Below are positions 1 to 7,886 of a stretch of 64,000 nucleotides of DNA, in pieces; position 1 is the stretch's first letter; each line of letters begins with the position of its first letter. Source of the stretch: Roseateles oligotrophus (lineage in GTDB: Bacteria > Pseudomonadota > Gammaproteobacteria > Burkholderiales > Burkholderiaceae_C); contig NZ_JAJIRN010000014.1 of assembly GCF_025717515.1 (NCBI RefSeq), positions 26,693-90,692 on the forward strand, in the 5' to 3' direction. The notes below the pieces were generated by a model. The model did not search any database and was not told where the DNA came from. It saw only the letters and a list, made by a program, of their open reading frames with translations. The position numbers and the translations under genes were made by a program.

Positions 1-1073
1 TGTTCGGCCAACTCATCCAATGCGGCAGTCGCGTGGCGCAAATATTGCACCGCCTGTGGCATCCATTTTCCGGGTGTACGGGTCTCGGCCTCAAGCAGAT
101 GGGCTGCACTCAGGCGCGCCCGCAACAGCGCCCGCTGCACCGTGTAGAGCTTGATCAAGCCCAGCGGCGGGTGATCACCGAGCAATTGCGCGCAGCGGCT
201 CAGCAGCGCCGGCCCCAAGTCGGGGGCGCCCTGCACCGCACACTCAAGGCTCAGGTAGCTCAACTCGTCAAAGACATCCAGCTCACGCAGGCTAGCGTCG
301 AATTCAAGCGCATCAATCACCACCGGCGGCGTGCTCAAACAAATATGCTCCGGGCGCAAATCGCCATGCGCGTCGATGATGCGGCCGGCTTGCACGCGGG
401 CGCGCAGCCAGTCTGCATGTTTGTCCAAAGCCTGCTCGAAGCGGTAGCACAGCGCGCCGATGCCGGGCAAACCAAAGCGCGGCAATGCGAGCACGCGCCG
501 AGAGTCGGCCAAGGCCGCGTATTGACGCTGCAAATAGGCGTCCGCTGAGATTTTGACTACATCCGCCCGGCGATAGAAGTTCACCAACAGATCGAGCAGG
601 CCCTCAAGCTCCGCAGCGGCCGGCGCGGCCTTGACCAGCAGCCGATCCAACATGCGCTCGGCCGGCAAACGGCGCATCTCGATGGCCCAATCAACCGTCT
701 GGCCGGCCGCTGGCAAGTGCTCTTCCCGCAGCAAAGACAAGCTTCCCTGATGCCATTGCAAGGCCCACAGCCCCAGATAGACATTGGGTGCGAGACGCCG
801 GTTCAGGCGCAACTCCTCACGCAAATCGGCCTCCCGCGCCTGCGGGGTCGAGAAGTCAAGAAAAGGGTAACGCACCGGCTTCTTCAGCTTGAATACCCGG
901 TACTGCCCGAGCAGCACCCAAGCCATATGGGTTTCTATGCCCTGCACCGGTTGAGCGCCCTGCTCGCCTTGGCCGCCCGGTTCGCCTTGTTCACCATTAA
1001 AGCGAGGAATCAGTGCGGCGCAAAGACAGGCCAGCTTGGCCTCAAGTCCGGGTTCTTCTTGCTGACGTGTCAT
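1..1073 (-). CDS. APH-like kinase / ATP-binding protein (COG2187 type), 3' end off window
   Basis: The minus strand is open from an ATG at 1073 to the window edge, giving 357 visible codons with no stop. I translated it directly. The residues near the middle, DAHGDLRPEHICL, match the catalytic-loop region (HxDLxxxH-like) of the aminoglycoside-phosphotransferase-like family COG2187. The N-terminal part contains a FKLKKPVRYPFLDFST stretch typical of these proteins. Family members are often bifunctional, with a C-terminal P-loop kinase domain; that half would lie outside the window, so its presence is unknown. The substrate of the family is not established. It is co-directional with the protease gene upstream (gap 95 bp) and may be the last gene of the BON-protease transcription unit. 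The start is the first in-frame ATG. Confidence 0.75.
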   Translation of the reverse strand, partial: MTRQQEEPGLEAKLACLCAALIPRFNGEQGEPGGQGEQGAQPVQGIETHMAWVLLGQYRVFKLKKPVRYPFLDFSTPQAREADLREELRLNRRLAPNVYLGLWALQWHQGSLSLLREEHLPAAGQTVDWAIEMRRLPAERMLDRLLVKAAPAAAELEGLLDLLVNFYRRADVVKISADAYLQRQYAALADSRRVLALPRFGLPGIGALCYRFEQALDKHADWLRARVQAGRIIDAHGDLRPEHICLSTPPVVIDALEFDASLRELDVFDELSYLSLECAVQGAPDLGPALLSRCAQLLGDHPPLGLIKLYTVQRALLRARLSAAHLLEAETRTPGKWMPQAVQYLRHATAALDELAE

Positions 1074-1168
1074 ATGCAGACGGACGGGCGGCCTGGTTAG
1101 AACGGCGCCTGCCTTGACCGGAACGATTTGACTTGGCTTGCTGAACAGGTTGATATGCATTCAGCACC

Positions 1169-2686
1169 TCATTCGAGTTCCAGTGGCACGAACTGCCGAA
1201 TCCCATCACGTTCGACCAACAAGGCAGCCGCCTTTGAGCTTTTTTCCAGCAGGGCCCGCAACTGCTCCACCGAAACAAGCGGCACACCGTTGAAGGTCAG
1301 CAAAACATCGCCAGGCCGCAAGCCTGCCCGCACGGCCGCACCCGCCACCGCGATGACCAACAGCCCGCCGTCGAGTCCGGTCTGTTCTCGCTCTTCTTTG
1401 CTAAGCGGCCTAAGCTGCAAGCCCAGCGGGCTGTGCGGCATATTCTGTGGCGCACTGCGAGCGGAAGGCGTTTGCGGCTGCCCCTCTTCGGCTGCGCCGA
1501 GTTTGGCCATCAGTTCGCGCCAAGCACGGTCGCGCCAGATCTTCAGGCGCACCGTTTCGCCGGCTGCTGACATCTGGATACGGCTGCTCAATTCGGCAGA
1601 ATGCTTGATGGCCACGCCATTCAACTCGGTAATCACATCACCGGCACGCAAGCCGGCAGCGGCAGCCGCCGAACCACGCTGCACCAGGACGATCAACGCA
1701 CCTTCGGGTCGACTCAGACCAAAAGACTCCGCGAGAGCCTGATCAAGCTCTTGAATCCGTACACCCAAGCGGGCATGCGAGGCCTTGCCCGTCGCCAGGA
1801 TCTGATCCTTGACCTTCAACGCCACATCAATCGGGATCGCAAATGACAAGCCTTGATAGCCGCCCGAGCGCGAAAAAATCTGCGCGTTGATGCCGACCAC
1901 GGCGCCGCTGGCATCGAACAAGGGCCCGCCCGAATTGCCCGGATTCACCGCCGCGTCGGTTTGTATGAAAGGCACGGCAGCATCGCCGGGCAGCGAACGC
2001 CCCATCGCGCTGACGATGCCTTGCGTCGCGCTTTGCTCGAAACCAAAGGGCGAGCCGATCGCCAGCACCGGGTCGCCGACTTGCAACCGCGACACCTCAC
2101 CCATTCGCACCGTCGGCAAGTTTTTTGCATTGATACGCAGCACTGCCACATCGGTGCTGGGATCGGCGCCAAGCACCTTGGCCTTGAACTCACGCCTGTC
2201 ACTGAGCTTGACCGTCACCTCCTTGGCCTCGCGCACCACATGGGCATTCGTCAGCACCACGCCATCACTGCTGATGATGAAGCCCGAGGCTTGGCTGCGA
2301 AAGGGCACATCGTTCCAAGGCAAGCGCCCCTGGAAGCCAGGCAGACCTCTGAAGAACTGCAGGAAGGGATCTTCCAAACCCGGCGGGAATTCCCCTTCCT
2401 CAAGCTTGTGCGAGCCGGCCACCGTAACGCCCACGACCGCCGGAGCCGACTGCCGCACAATGCTGCGGTAGCTTAAAGCAGCCGGCGGTGATTCCGCCAA
2501 AGCGGCGGACGCAGGCGCAGCGAGCGGGCCGGCGCCGGGTGGAGCCATCGCGGCAGAAGCCGCGGGCCCGCTGGCCGCCACCTTCTTGGGAAACCAGCCG
2601 AACAGATCCAGCCCGGTCGCCTGACCGGCCAGCCCAAACAGCGCGCCGAGCAGCATCAGAGTGAAAAAGACGGTATGCCGTTTCAT
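1169..2686 (-). CDS. DegP/HtrA-family periplasmic serine protease (Do type)
   Basis: The product is 505 aa. Residues 1-25 form a signal peptide or membrane anchor (basic MKRH start, then a hydrophobic stretch). A low-complexity Ala/Pro linker follows, then a trypsin-like domain with the full triad: His149 in TNAHVV, Asp179 in STDVAVL and Ser252 in NPGNSGGPL. Two PDZ domains occupy about 280-375 and 415-505. This is the architecture of DegP/DegQ/MucD proteases, which degrade or refold damaged periplasmic proteins. The ATG at 2686 is preferred over an upstream in-frame codon because it follows AGAGGA at good spacing. It lies 69 bp downstream of the triple-BON gene on the same strand and is probably cotranscribed with it, under the paired TTGAG-N4-CGCAA sites. 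I do not distinguish DegP from DegQ/MucD by sequence. Confidence 0.93.
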   Translation of the reverse strand: MKRHTVFFTLMLLGALFGLAGQATGLDLFGWFPKKVAASGPAASAAMAPPGAGPLAAPASAALAESPPAALSYRSIVRQSAPAVVGVTVAGSHKLEEGEFPPGLEDPFLQFFRGLPGFQGRLPWNDVPFRSQASGFIISSDGVVLTNAHVVREAKEVTVKLSDRREFKAKVLGADPSTDVAVLRINAKNLPTVRMGEVSRLQVGDPVLAIGSPFGFEQSATQGIVSAMGRSLPGDAAVPFIQTDAAVNPGNSGGPLFDASGAVVGINAQIFSRSGGYQGLSFAIPIDVALKVKDQILATGKASHARLGVRIQELDQALAESFGLSRPEGALIVLVQRGSAAAAAGLRAGDVITELNGVAIKHSAELSSRIQMSAAGETVRLKIWRDRAWRELMAKLGAAEEGQPQTPSARSAPQNMPHSPLGLQLRPLSKEEREQTGLDGGLLVIAVAGAAVRAGLRPGDVLLTFNGVPLVSVEQLRALLEKSSKAAALLVERDGIRQFVPLELE

Positions 2687-2755
2687 GGAGATCCTCTTTG
2701 GCTGGCCATCACTGCTCGACACGACCGATCGCCGCGCGGACCCGCCGGCGCAAGC

Positions 2756-3409
2756 TCAGAGCCCGACCTTCAACTCATTCAGGACCGTGCTGATGCCGGG
2801 CACGCTCCAGGCGGCGGTGTAGGCGGCCGAGCGCTCGGCCCATGAATGGACCTTGCCGCGCAAGGTCACCGTGGCGCCCTTGACGTCGACCTCGATGCCC
2901 TTCGCCTCGTCGGCCGCCTGCCGGATCAAGGCCGTCCGGATGCGGGCGCCGACATCGCTTGGCGTCGTGACCTGCTTGAGCTTGATGTTATTGCTCAGGC
3001 CAACAATCCCGGTCAGATCACGTACCGCCTTCTCCGCAGCGTCACGCTGGTATTGCCAGTCCACCTCACCTTTCAAGCTGACCCAGCCCTTGTCAACGGT
3101 CGCCTGGATGCGATCGTGCGGCACCATCGCGTGCCAGCGCAAGGCGGTTTCGGCCGCCGCAGCGATCTCCGCATCGCCGCGCTTGTGGCCAGGGTCGAGC
3201 TTGACGTCCAACTCCATCGCAATGGCGTGAACACCCTGCACGCGCTGGACGGCCTTCTGGACCGCGGAGCGCTCGGCATAGGTGTCGAGATGGCCGGTCA
3301 ACACCACCACCCCGTCTTTGACCGCCACGCCCACTTGTGCCGCCTTGATGGAAGGATCCCATTCCAATTCGGCCTGGATGTCTTTTTTCAATTGCAGATC
3401 GGTTTTCAT
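2756..3409 (-). CDS. Triple BON-domain protein (OsmY-like), copy 1
   Basis: The product is 217 aa with three consecutive BON domains at about 1-70, 78-145 and 150-217. Each shows the V-x-L-x-G-x-V/L core (VVVLTGHLD, WVSLKGEVD, TVTLRGKVH). BON domains are thought to bind phospholipid or other hydrophobic surfaces; OsmY-like proteins protect the envelope under osmotic stress. This copy has no visible signal peptide, so periplasmic location is not assured. It is a clear paralogue of the gene at 36817-37473, sharing the MKTD...LK.D.QAEL.WDP start. It is divergent from the CBS gene; two exact TTGAG-N4-CGCAA sites lie between them, the nearer 58 bp before this ATG. Confidence 0.9.
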   Translation of the reverse strand: MKTDLQLKKDIQAELEWDPSIKAAQVGVAVKDGVVVLTGHLDTYAERSAVQKAVQRVQGVHAIAMELDVKLDPGHKRGDAEIAAAAETALRWHAMVPHDRIQATVDKGWVSLKGEVDWQYQRDAAEKAVRDLTGIVGLSNNIKLKQVTTPSDVGARIRTALIRQAADEAKGIEVDVKGATVTLRGKVHSWAERSAAYTAAWSVPGISTVLNELKVGL

Positions 3410-3466
3410 AACGCGCCTTTCGGTTGATTGGGTGCATGCAATTTATGCAGGGCCAAGCCAGCTCAA

Positions 3467-3480
3467 TTGAGCAGACGCAA
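3467..3480 (+). promoter_or_regulatory. FNR-like box TTGAG-N4-CGCAA, site 1
   Basis: Exact ten-base match with spacer CAGA. It is in the divergent BON/CBS intergenic region, 58 bp upstream of the BON-protein ATG. It is one of nine exact copies in the window. The identity of the binding protein is inferred. Confidence 0.6.
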
Positions 3481-3546
3481 TTGGCTGCGTTTTGAGCCGC
3501 CACAGCGACTCAAGCCAAGCATTCAAGCCATGCAAAGGCCGCCGCA

Positions 3547-3560
3547 TTGAGCGCGCGCAA
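3547..3560 (+). promoter_or_regulatory. FNR-like box TTGAG-N4-CGCAA, site 2
   Basis: Exact match with spacer CGCG. It starts 80 bp after site 1 in the same intergenic region and ends 94 bp before the CBS-protein ATG. The spacer makes the central bases almost self-complementary. Confidence 0.6.
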
Positions 3561-3653
3561 GTGCCAGGCGCCGCGTCGGCGGCAAGCTCCTCCCTGCCAT
3601 TTTTTCGGATGCAAAACAAGCCAAACCGTTCCACAAGCCGAGAGGACTTCAAC

Positions 3654-4175
3654 ATGAAAATCAGAGAAATTTGCAAGCATCAAGTGATCACCATCGACCG
3701 GGAAAAGTCGCTCAGTGACGCTGCCACCTTGATGCGGGAACACCATATCGGCGCACTCGTGGTGACCGCCATGACGCCCGAGGGACCGCGCGTGCGGGGT
3801 GTGGTGACCGATCGCGATCTGGTCGTCCACGCGCTGGCCAAGAGCACCAATACCGAGGTCATGGAAATCGGCGATCTGGTGCACAGCACCGTCACCTTGA
3901 TCTCCGAAAGCGCCGATATCGGCGACGGCATTCTGGCGATGCAGCAAAGCGGCGTGCGGCGTTTGCTGGTCAAGAATGGCGATGACCGGCTGGCCGGCAT
4001 CGTCTCCTTTGATGACCTGATCGCCGCCTGCGCGACCGAGTTCACCAATTTGGCCCGCATCATCAGTGTCGGTATCGAGCGCGAGAGCCGGTCCACCACC
4101 GTGGGCCTGAAGCCCGCCGTTACCCTGCGCATCCCGGCGATGGGAACGGCGGCTTGGGCCAACGTGGTGCTGTAA
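3654..4175 (+). CDS. Tandem CBS-domain protein
   Basis: The product is 173 aa with two CBS motifs forming one Bateman module: about 8-70 (HHIGALVV...GVVTDRDLV) and 78-140 (SGVRRLLVKNG...GIVSFDDLI). Such stand-alone modules bind adenine nucleotides and sense energy or redox state. The ATG at 3654 follows AGAGGA with good spacing; the open frame extends upstream without a better start. The roughly 30-residue C-terminal tail carries no known motif. It is divergent from the BON protein and likely shares its control region. A second CBS protein occurs at 53198-53659. Confidence 0.9.
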   Translation: MKIREICKHQVITIDREKSLSDAATLMREHHIGALVVTAMTPEGPRVRGVVTDRDLVVHALAKSTNTEVMEIGDLVHSTVTLISESADIGDGILAMQQSGVRRLLVKNGDDRLAGIVSFDDLIAACATEFTNLARIISVGIERESRSTTVGLKPAVTLRIPAMGTAAWANVVL

Positions 4176-4228
4176 AGCGCGGCCCCACAAGCCGCCGAGT
4201 TGCCGCCCGCTCAGGCGGCTTAGGCGGC

Positions 4229-5284
4229 TCAGGCGGCTCTCGCCCGCTGGCCCCAATGCTGCACGGCAAACGCTTCAATGAAGGGCTGCAATCGAGCCAC
4301 CGGCAGATGGTCGATGCCGGCCGCCGCCACGCGCCCGCCGCCGCCGAACTGCCGGCACAACTCGTCGGCGCCGGCCGGGGCATCCAGCGGCGCGCGCACA
4401 CTGACCCGGTGACCACCCTGCGGGTCGCTTCGCAGCACCGCATGGGCGCGCTGCGGGTCACTCTGTACGAGCGAGTTGGCAAGGCAGCCGCTAACTCTTC
4501 TAGTCCACGGCTCATCCGGCAATATCAGCAGGCTGGCGTGACCATCTTGCCAAAAAGGCGTGAGCGTCCGGGCCTTGCGCAGATCGTCCGACTTGAGGCT
4601 CAGCAATTGCTGCAATACCGGCTCTTGCTGCAAGGCTTGCAGCGGATCCTGAAAGCGCGCCAATTTGCCATAGAGCGCAGTTGGGCTGATCAAGACATCC
4701 GCGAGTGTCTCGCCATAGGCGTTGTAATTGATCGCCTCGCCCAATTGCCGCAGCAAGCCGCGATCACGCTCATTGATGCCGCTTGCAAGCGCCAGCGCGT
4801 CGGCCACCGCCAGCAGGTTATCGCCATAGGCCCCGACCAAGGCCCAGTCCCGCCAGCGCCCTTGCAGGTATCGGTCCATCAAGAGGCTGCTGCAGGTATT
4901 GCTGCGGCTGTCGAGATGGGCATGCAGCCCGGGATGTGCCGGCATCAAGGCAAAGCCATGATGATCGAAGTAGTGCACCTGCGCGCCCATCGCCAGCAAC
5001 TGCTGCAAGGCCGGCAGATTGCGCTGCATGGATAGATCACAAACCAGCACCTCAAGCGGCCCGGCAATCTCCCCGGCCAGGACCGGCACCTGACGCAATA
5101 GCTCGATATCGCGCTTGAGGCCGGTGATCAGCGTGGCCGGCAGCGGCTGCTGCAGCCGCCATTGCAGCACCGCGCAAAGCCCGTCGGCATCGCCATTGCA
5201 GACATCAAAACGGCGCATCTGCGGCGCTCGCCTGGGTTCGGCCGCCGATTGCGGGGCCGGCATAAAGAAATCTCGCTGATTCAT
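4229..5284 (-). CDS. DHH-superfamily phosphoesterase
   Basis: The product is 351 aa. The N-terminal part has the metal-binding NGDADG motif and the hallmark DHH triplet in YFDHHGF. The C-terminal part has QFGGGGRVAAAG, matching the DHHA1 substrate-binding domain. DHH enzymes hydrolyse phosphodiester or pyrophosphate bonds in nucleotides or nucleic acids; the substrate here is unknown. The ATG at 5284 is preceded by GGAAGGA and overlaps the TGA of the phosphoribosyltransferase gene (ATGA), so translation is probably coupled. It is last in a three-gene operon: hydrolase, phosphoribosyltransferase, DHH. Confidence 0.85.
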   Translation of the reverse strand: MNQRDFFMPAPQSAAEPRRAPQMRRFDVCNGDADGLCAVLQWRLQQPLPATLITGLKRDIELLRQVPVLAGEIAGPLEVLVCDLSMQRNLPALQQLLAMGAQVHYFDHHGFALMPAHPGLHAHLDSRSNTCSSLLMDRYLQGRWRDWALVGAYGDNLLAVADALALASGINERDRGLLRQLGEAINYNAYGETLADVLISPTALYGKLARFQDPLQALQQEPVLQQLLSLKSDDLRKARTLTPFWQDGHASLLILPDEPWTRRVSGCLANSLVQSDPQRAHAVLRSDPQGGHRVSVRAPLDAPAGADELCRQFGGGGRVAAAGIDHLPVARLQPFIEAFAVQHWGQRARAA

Positions 5285-5943
5285 GTTCTTCCTTCCCTGT
5301 TGCTGCGCAGCCAAGCCAGCACCTCTTCGTCACTGAGCTGAGGAAACTGCTCGTAATGCGCGCCGACGGACCCGAAGAATGACGGCTCCGACAGACAGAC
5401 CACGGTATCGACCAAGGGCCGCAAACCGGCCAGCGACTGCGCCGCCGCGACCGGCACGGCCAACACCAACTTGGCCGGCTTGAGCAGCCGCAAGGCCTGC
5501 AGCGCGGCACGCATCGTGGTGCCCGTGGCGATACCGTCATCAACCACCACCACCGTGCGGCCGGCCACGCTGAGGGCGGGCCTGCCCGCCCGGTAGAGTC
5601 GCCGGCGGCGATCAAGTTCTTCACGCTGAACCCTCGCCTCGCGCTCGATATAGGGCGCCGTGGCACCGCTCAGATGCGCCGTCTCGGGGTCTATCACGGT
5701 GGCCGAATCGCCCTCGGCCACCGCGCCCACGGCCAACTCTGCATGGCCCGGCGCGCCGATCTTGCGAACGATCAACAACTCCAAGGGCGCCTGCAGCGCC
5801 TTGGCCACCATCGCGGCCACCGGCACGCCGCCGCGCGGCAAGGCGAGTATCAGGGGCTGACTCAATTCCAGCCGCATCAACGCGGCTGCCAGCAAACGGC
5901 CGGCTTCAAGGCGGTCGCTAAAAACCTTGTCCGTCAACATCAT
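5281..5943 (-). CDS. Phosphoribosyltransferase-domain protein
   Basis: The product is 220 aa. The PRPP-binding signature VVVVDDGIATGTT is near residue 143, and the fold is that of a type I phosphoribosyltransferase. This family often sits beside alpha/beta hydrolases in stress clusters, and its nucleobase substrate is not known. A TTG at 5955 is in frame, but ATG 5943 has TGAGGA upstream, which itself overlaps the stop codon of the preceding gene. It is the middle gene of the operon and its stop overlaps the DHH start by 4 bp. Confidence 0.87.
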   Translation of the reverse strand: MMLTDKVFSDRLEAGRLLAAALMRLELSQPLILALPRGGVPVAAMVAKALQAPLELLIVRKIGAPGHAELAVGAVAEGDSATVIDPETAHLSGATAPYIEREARVQREELDRRRRLYRAGRPALSVAGRTVVVVDDGIATGTTMRAALQALRLLKPAKLVLAVPVAAAQSLAGLRPLVDTVVCLSEPSFFGSVGAHYEQFPQLSDEEVLAWLRSNREGRT

Positions 5944-5951
5944 TTCCGTCC

Positions 5952-6584
5952 TCAAGCCGGCTTGGCCAAATGATCGTTAAACCACGCGCTTGCCAACATC
6001 GCCGCCGTATGCAAAGTGCCGGCCTCCTCAAACAGATGGCTGGCGCGGGGTACCACTTCGATACGTTTTTCGCAGCGCAGATACTTGAAAGCCGCCCGGT
6101 TCAACGCCAGCACCTCACTGTCGGCCGCGCCAACAATCAACAGACTGGCGGCCCGCACATGCTCCAGATAGGAATGCGCCAGATCGGGGCGCCCGCCGCG
6201 CGACACCACCGCTGACCAAATTTCGGGCTGCCGCGCGGCCGCCACGAAAGCCGCCGCCGCACCAGTGCTCGCACCGAACAAACCCATCGGCAAGCCCTGC
6301 GCCGCAGGTGGCAAGGACGCGGGCACCGCCTGCAGGCGCAGCGCCAGCAACTCGATGTCGAAAACCTGCAGGATGTCGGCAGCCTCCGCTTCGGTCAGAA
6401 GATCAAACAGCAAGGTCGCAAAGCCTTGGCGTTGCAGCGTTTGTGCCACCTGCAAATTACGCCGACTGTTGCGGCCGCTGCCGCGACCATGCGCGAACAC
6501 GATCAAGCCGCGGGCTTTTTCGCTCACGCACAGGTCACCGACGAGGCGAGAGTTGCCAATCAGGATCCTCGAATGCCCATTCAT
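5952..6584 (-). CDS. Alpha/beta hydrolase, dienelactone-hydrolase-like
   Basis: The product is 210 aa. It has the alpha/beta-hydrolase elements in order: VFAHGRGSG near the oxyanion region, the nucleophile elbow GASTG, a candidate acid in GAADSEVL and a candidate His in RASHLFEE. There is no signal peptide, so a cytoplasmic enzyme is expected; the substrate is unknown. ATG 6584 is chosen over an upstream TTG because AAAGGG precedes it. It is first of the three-gene operon. A near-match of the FNR-like box, TTGAG-N4-CTCAG, lies 74 bp upstream. Confidence 0.85.
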   Translation of the reverse strand: MNGHSRILIGNSRLVGDLCVSEKARGLIVFAHGRGSGRNSRRNLQVAQTLQRQGFATLLFDLLTEAEAADILQVFDIELLALRLQAVPASLPPAAQGLPMGLFGASTGAAAAFVAAARQPEIWSAVVSRGGRPDLAHSYLEHVRAASLLIVGAADSEVLALNRAAFKYLRCEKRIEVVPRASHLFEEAGTLHTAAMLASAWFNDHLAKPA

Positions 6585-6657
6585 GGCGGGCCCTTTCAAT
6601 CGCGCCGACGGCGCCGGCAAATCTGCATCGATATTTGCAGCTCCGCATCAAGCGCCT

Positions 6658-6671
6658 TTGAGCAAACTCAG
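6658..6671 (+). promoter_or_regulatory. FNR-like near-match TTGAG-N4-CTCAG
   Basis: One base from a symmetric TTGAG-N4-CTCAA palindrome, with spacer CAAA. It is 74 bp upstream of the hydrolase ATG, the same distance seen for exact sites before the upstream UspA gene and the second BON gene. Confidence 0.35.
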
Positions 6672-6890
6672 CGCGGCGCGTGATCGATCGGCAAGGTCTC
6701 GGCGACCGCATTGCCTGCTCCCAAACGGATTGATTGCGAATCGGCAATGGCGGCTCCCGGCACAGCCACAAACTGTGCTAACGCCTTGTTGCATGGTGAT
6801 TGCGCCGGTCAGGGCTTGTTTTGATGCGGGCCGCCGCCGCATCGGAACGGCGTTGGAAGTAGTGGCGGAACGACGGCGACTCAGCCGAAC

Positions 6891-6914
6891 TCAATCAGTC
6901 AATCAATCAATCAT
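6891..6914 (+). repeat. Tetranucleotide repeat TCAA, six degenerate units
   Basis: The units read TCAA, TCAG, TCAA, TCAA, TCAA, TCAT and end two bases before the AAGGAG ribosome-binding site of the metacaspase. Slippage would change leader length, not reading frame. Confidence 0.7.
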
Positions 6915-6930
6915 CAAAGGAGATGCGATC

Positions 6931-7794
6931 ATGACCAAGAAGGCATTGCTGGTAGGAATCAATGACTACGCCCCGGGTGGGGCAGGTGGGCCCGACTTGC
7001 GCGGCTGTGTGAACGATGTGCGAGACATGGCCAACACGCTTTGCGTGCTTGGCATTGTGCCGGCCGCACCCAACACCATGCGCATACTGACCGACACACG
7101 CGCCACCCGGGCGGCCATCCTGACCGGCTTCCGCTGGCTGGTCACCGGCGCCAAGCGCGGCGATGTGCTGGTGTTCCACTATTCGGGCCACGGCTCGCAG
7201 GTCGTCGATGTCAGCCATGACGAAGCCGATCAACGCGACGAGACCATTTGTCCGCATGACTTCGCCTCGGCCGGCATGATCAAGGACGACGATCTGCGCT
7301 CCCTGCTGATGGCGCTGCCGCCGGGCGTCAATCTCGACATCATCCTGGACTCATGCCACTCCGGAACCGCCACTCGGGCTGCCTTGTCGGTGGACGAATT
7401 GCTGGACGAGCCTGCGTTCACCAACCGCTATATCGAACCACCACTGGACTACGGTTTCTTCCTTGATGCCAACCCCTCAATGCCGGTTCGCGCCTTGATG
7501 AAGCCGGGCGGCATGGAGGGCGTGCGGCGCGACGCCGTGGCGGTGCCGGGCTTGAACCATGTGCTGTGGGCCGGTTGCCGCGACAACCAAACCTCGGCCG
7601 AGGCACGAATCGGCGGGGTCTGGCGCGGCATCTTCACCTACAACTATTGCAAGGCCTTGCGCGGCGCCGGCTTGAATGTGACCCGACGCCGCCTGGACGC
7701 ACAGGTAACTGTAAATGTGCGCGGCATGGGCTATGCCCAGGTGGGCCAGCTTGAGGGCACCAATATCGCGCTGGATGAAAAAGTATTCACCTGA
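6931..7794 (+). CDS. Metacaspase-like caspase-family protease (peptidase C14)
   Basis: The product is 287 aa with a p20-like caspase fold. It starts MTKKALLVGINDY, the catalytic His87 is in HYSGHGSQ and the catalytic Cys142 is in LDSCHSGT. An acidic DDD cluster at 119-121 may help bind calcium. Metacaspases cleave after Arg or Lys and are often calcium-activated; physiological roles in bacteria are poorly known. This one has no extra N-terminal domain, signal peptide or membrane segment, so it is a minimal cytoplasmic form. ATG 6931 follows AAAGGAGA and fits the family start. It is monocistronic, with a terminator-like hairpin 16 bp after the stop. Confidence 0.9.
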   Translation: MTKKALLVGINDYAPGGAGGPDLRGCVNDVRDMANTLCVLGIVPAAPNTMRILTDTRATRAAILTGFRWLVTGAKRGDVLVFHYSGHGSQVVDVSHDEADQRDETICPHDFASAGMIKDDDLRSLLMALPPGVNLDIILDSCHSGTATRAALSVDELLDEPAFTNRYIEPPLDYGFFLDANPSMPVRALMKPGGMEGVRRDAVAVPGLNHVLWAGCRDNQTSAEARIGGVWRGIFTYNYCKALRGAGLNVTRRRLDAQVTVNVRGMGYAQVGQLEGTNIALDEKVFT

Positions 7795-7809
7795 GTCGGG
7801 GCGCCAGGG

Positions 7810-7831
7810 CTTGGCGGCCCATGCCGCCAAG
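7810..7831 (+). terminator. Hairpin after metacaspase
   Basis: Perfect 9-bp stem (CTTGGCGGC / GCCGCCAAG) with a 4-nt loop, starting 16 bp after the metacaspase stop and followed by a weakly T-rich stretch. Confidence 0.6.
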
Positions 7832-7886
7832 TTCGTCGTCCGCGGCTCTTCCTGCAGGGCCGAAGCATTCTGAAAGGACAGTCGGC

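Larger units (their letters stand above)
6585..6930. other. Divergent intergenic region, hydrolase operon / metacaspase
   Basis: 346 bp without a convincing gene. It holds an FNR-like near-match (6658-6671), a weaker TTGCG-N4-GGCAA candidate (6734-6747), and a short TCAA-type repeat immediately before the metacaspase ribosome-binding site. Confidence 0.6.

Noticed and set aside
6931..7794. Metacaspase as part of a defence island
   Set aside because: Neighbours are an esterase and metabolic genes, with no sensor, toxin or nuclease partner.
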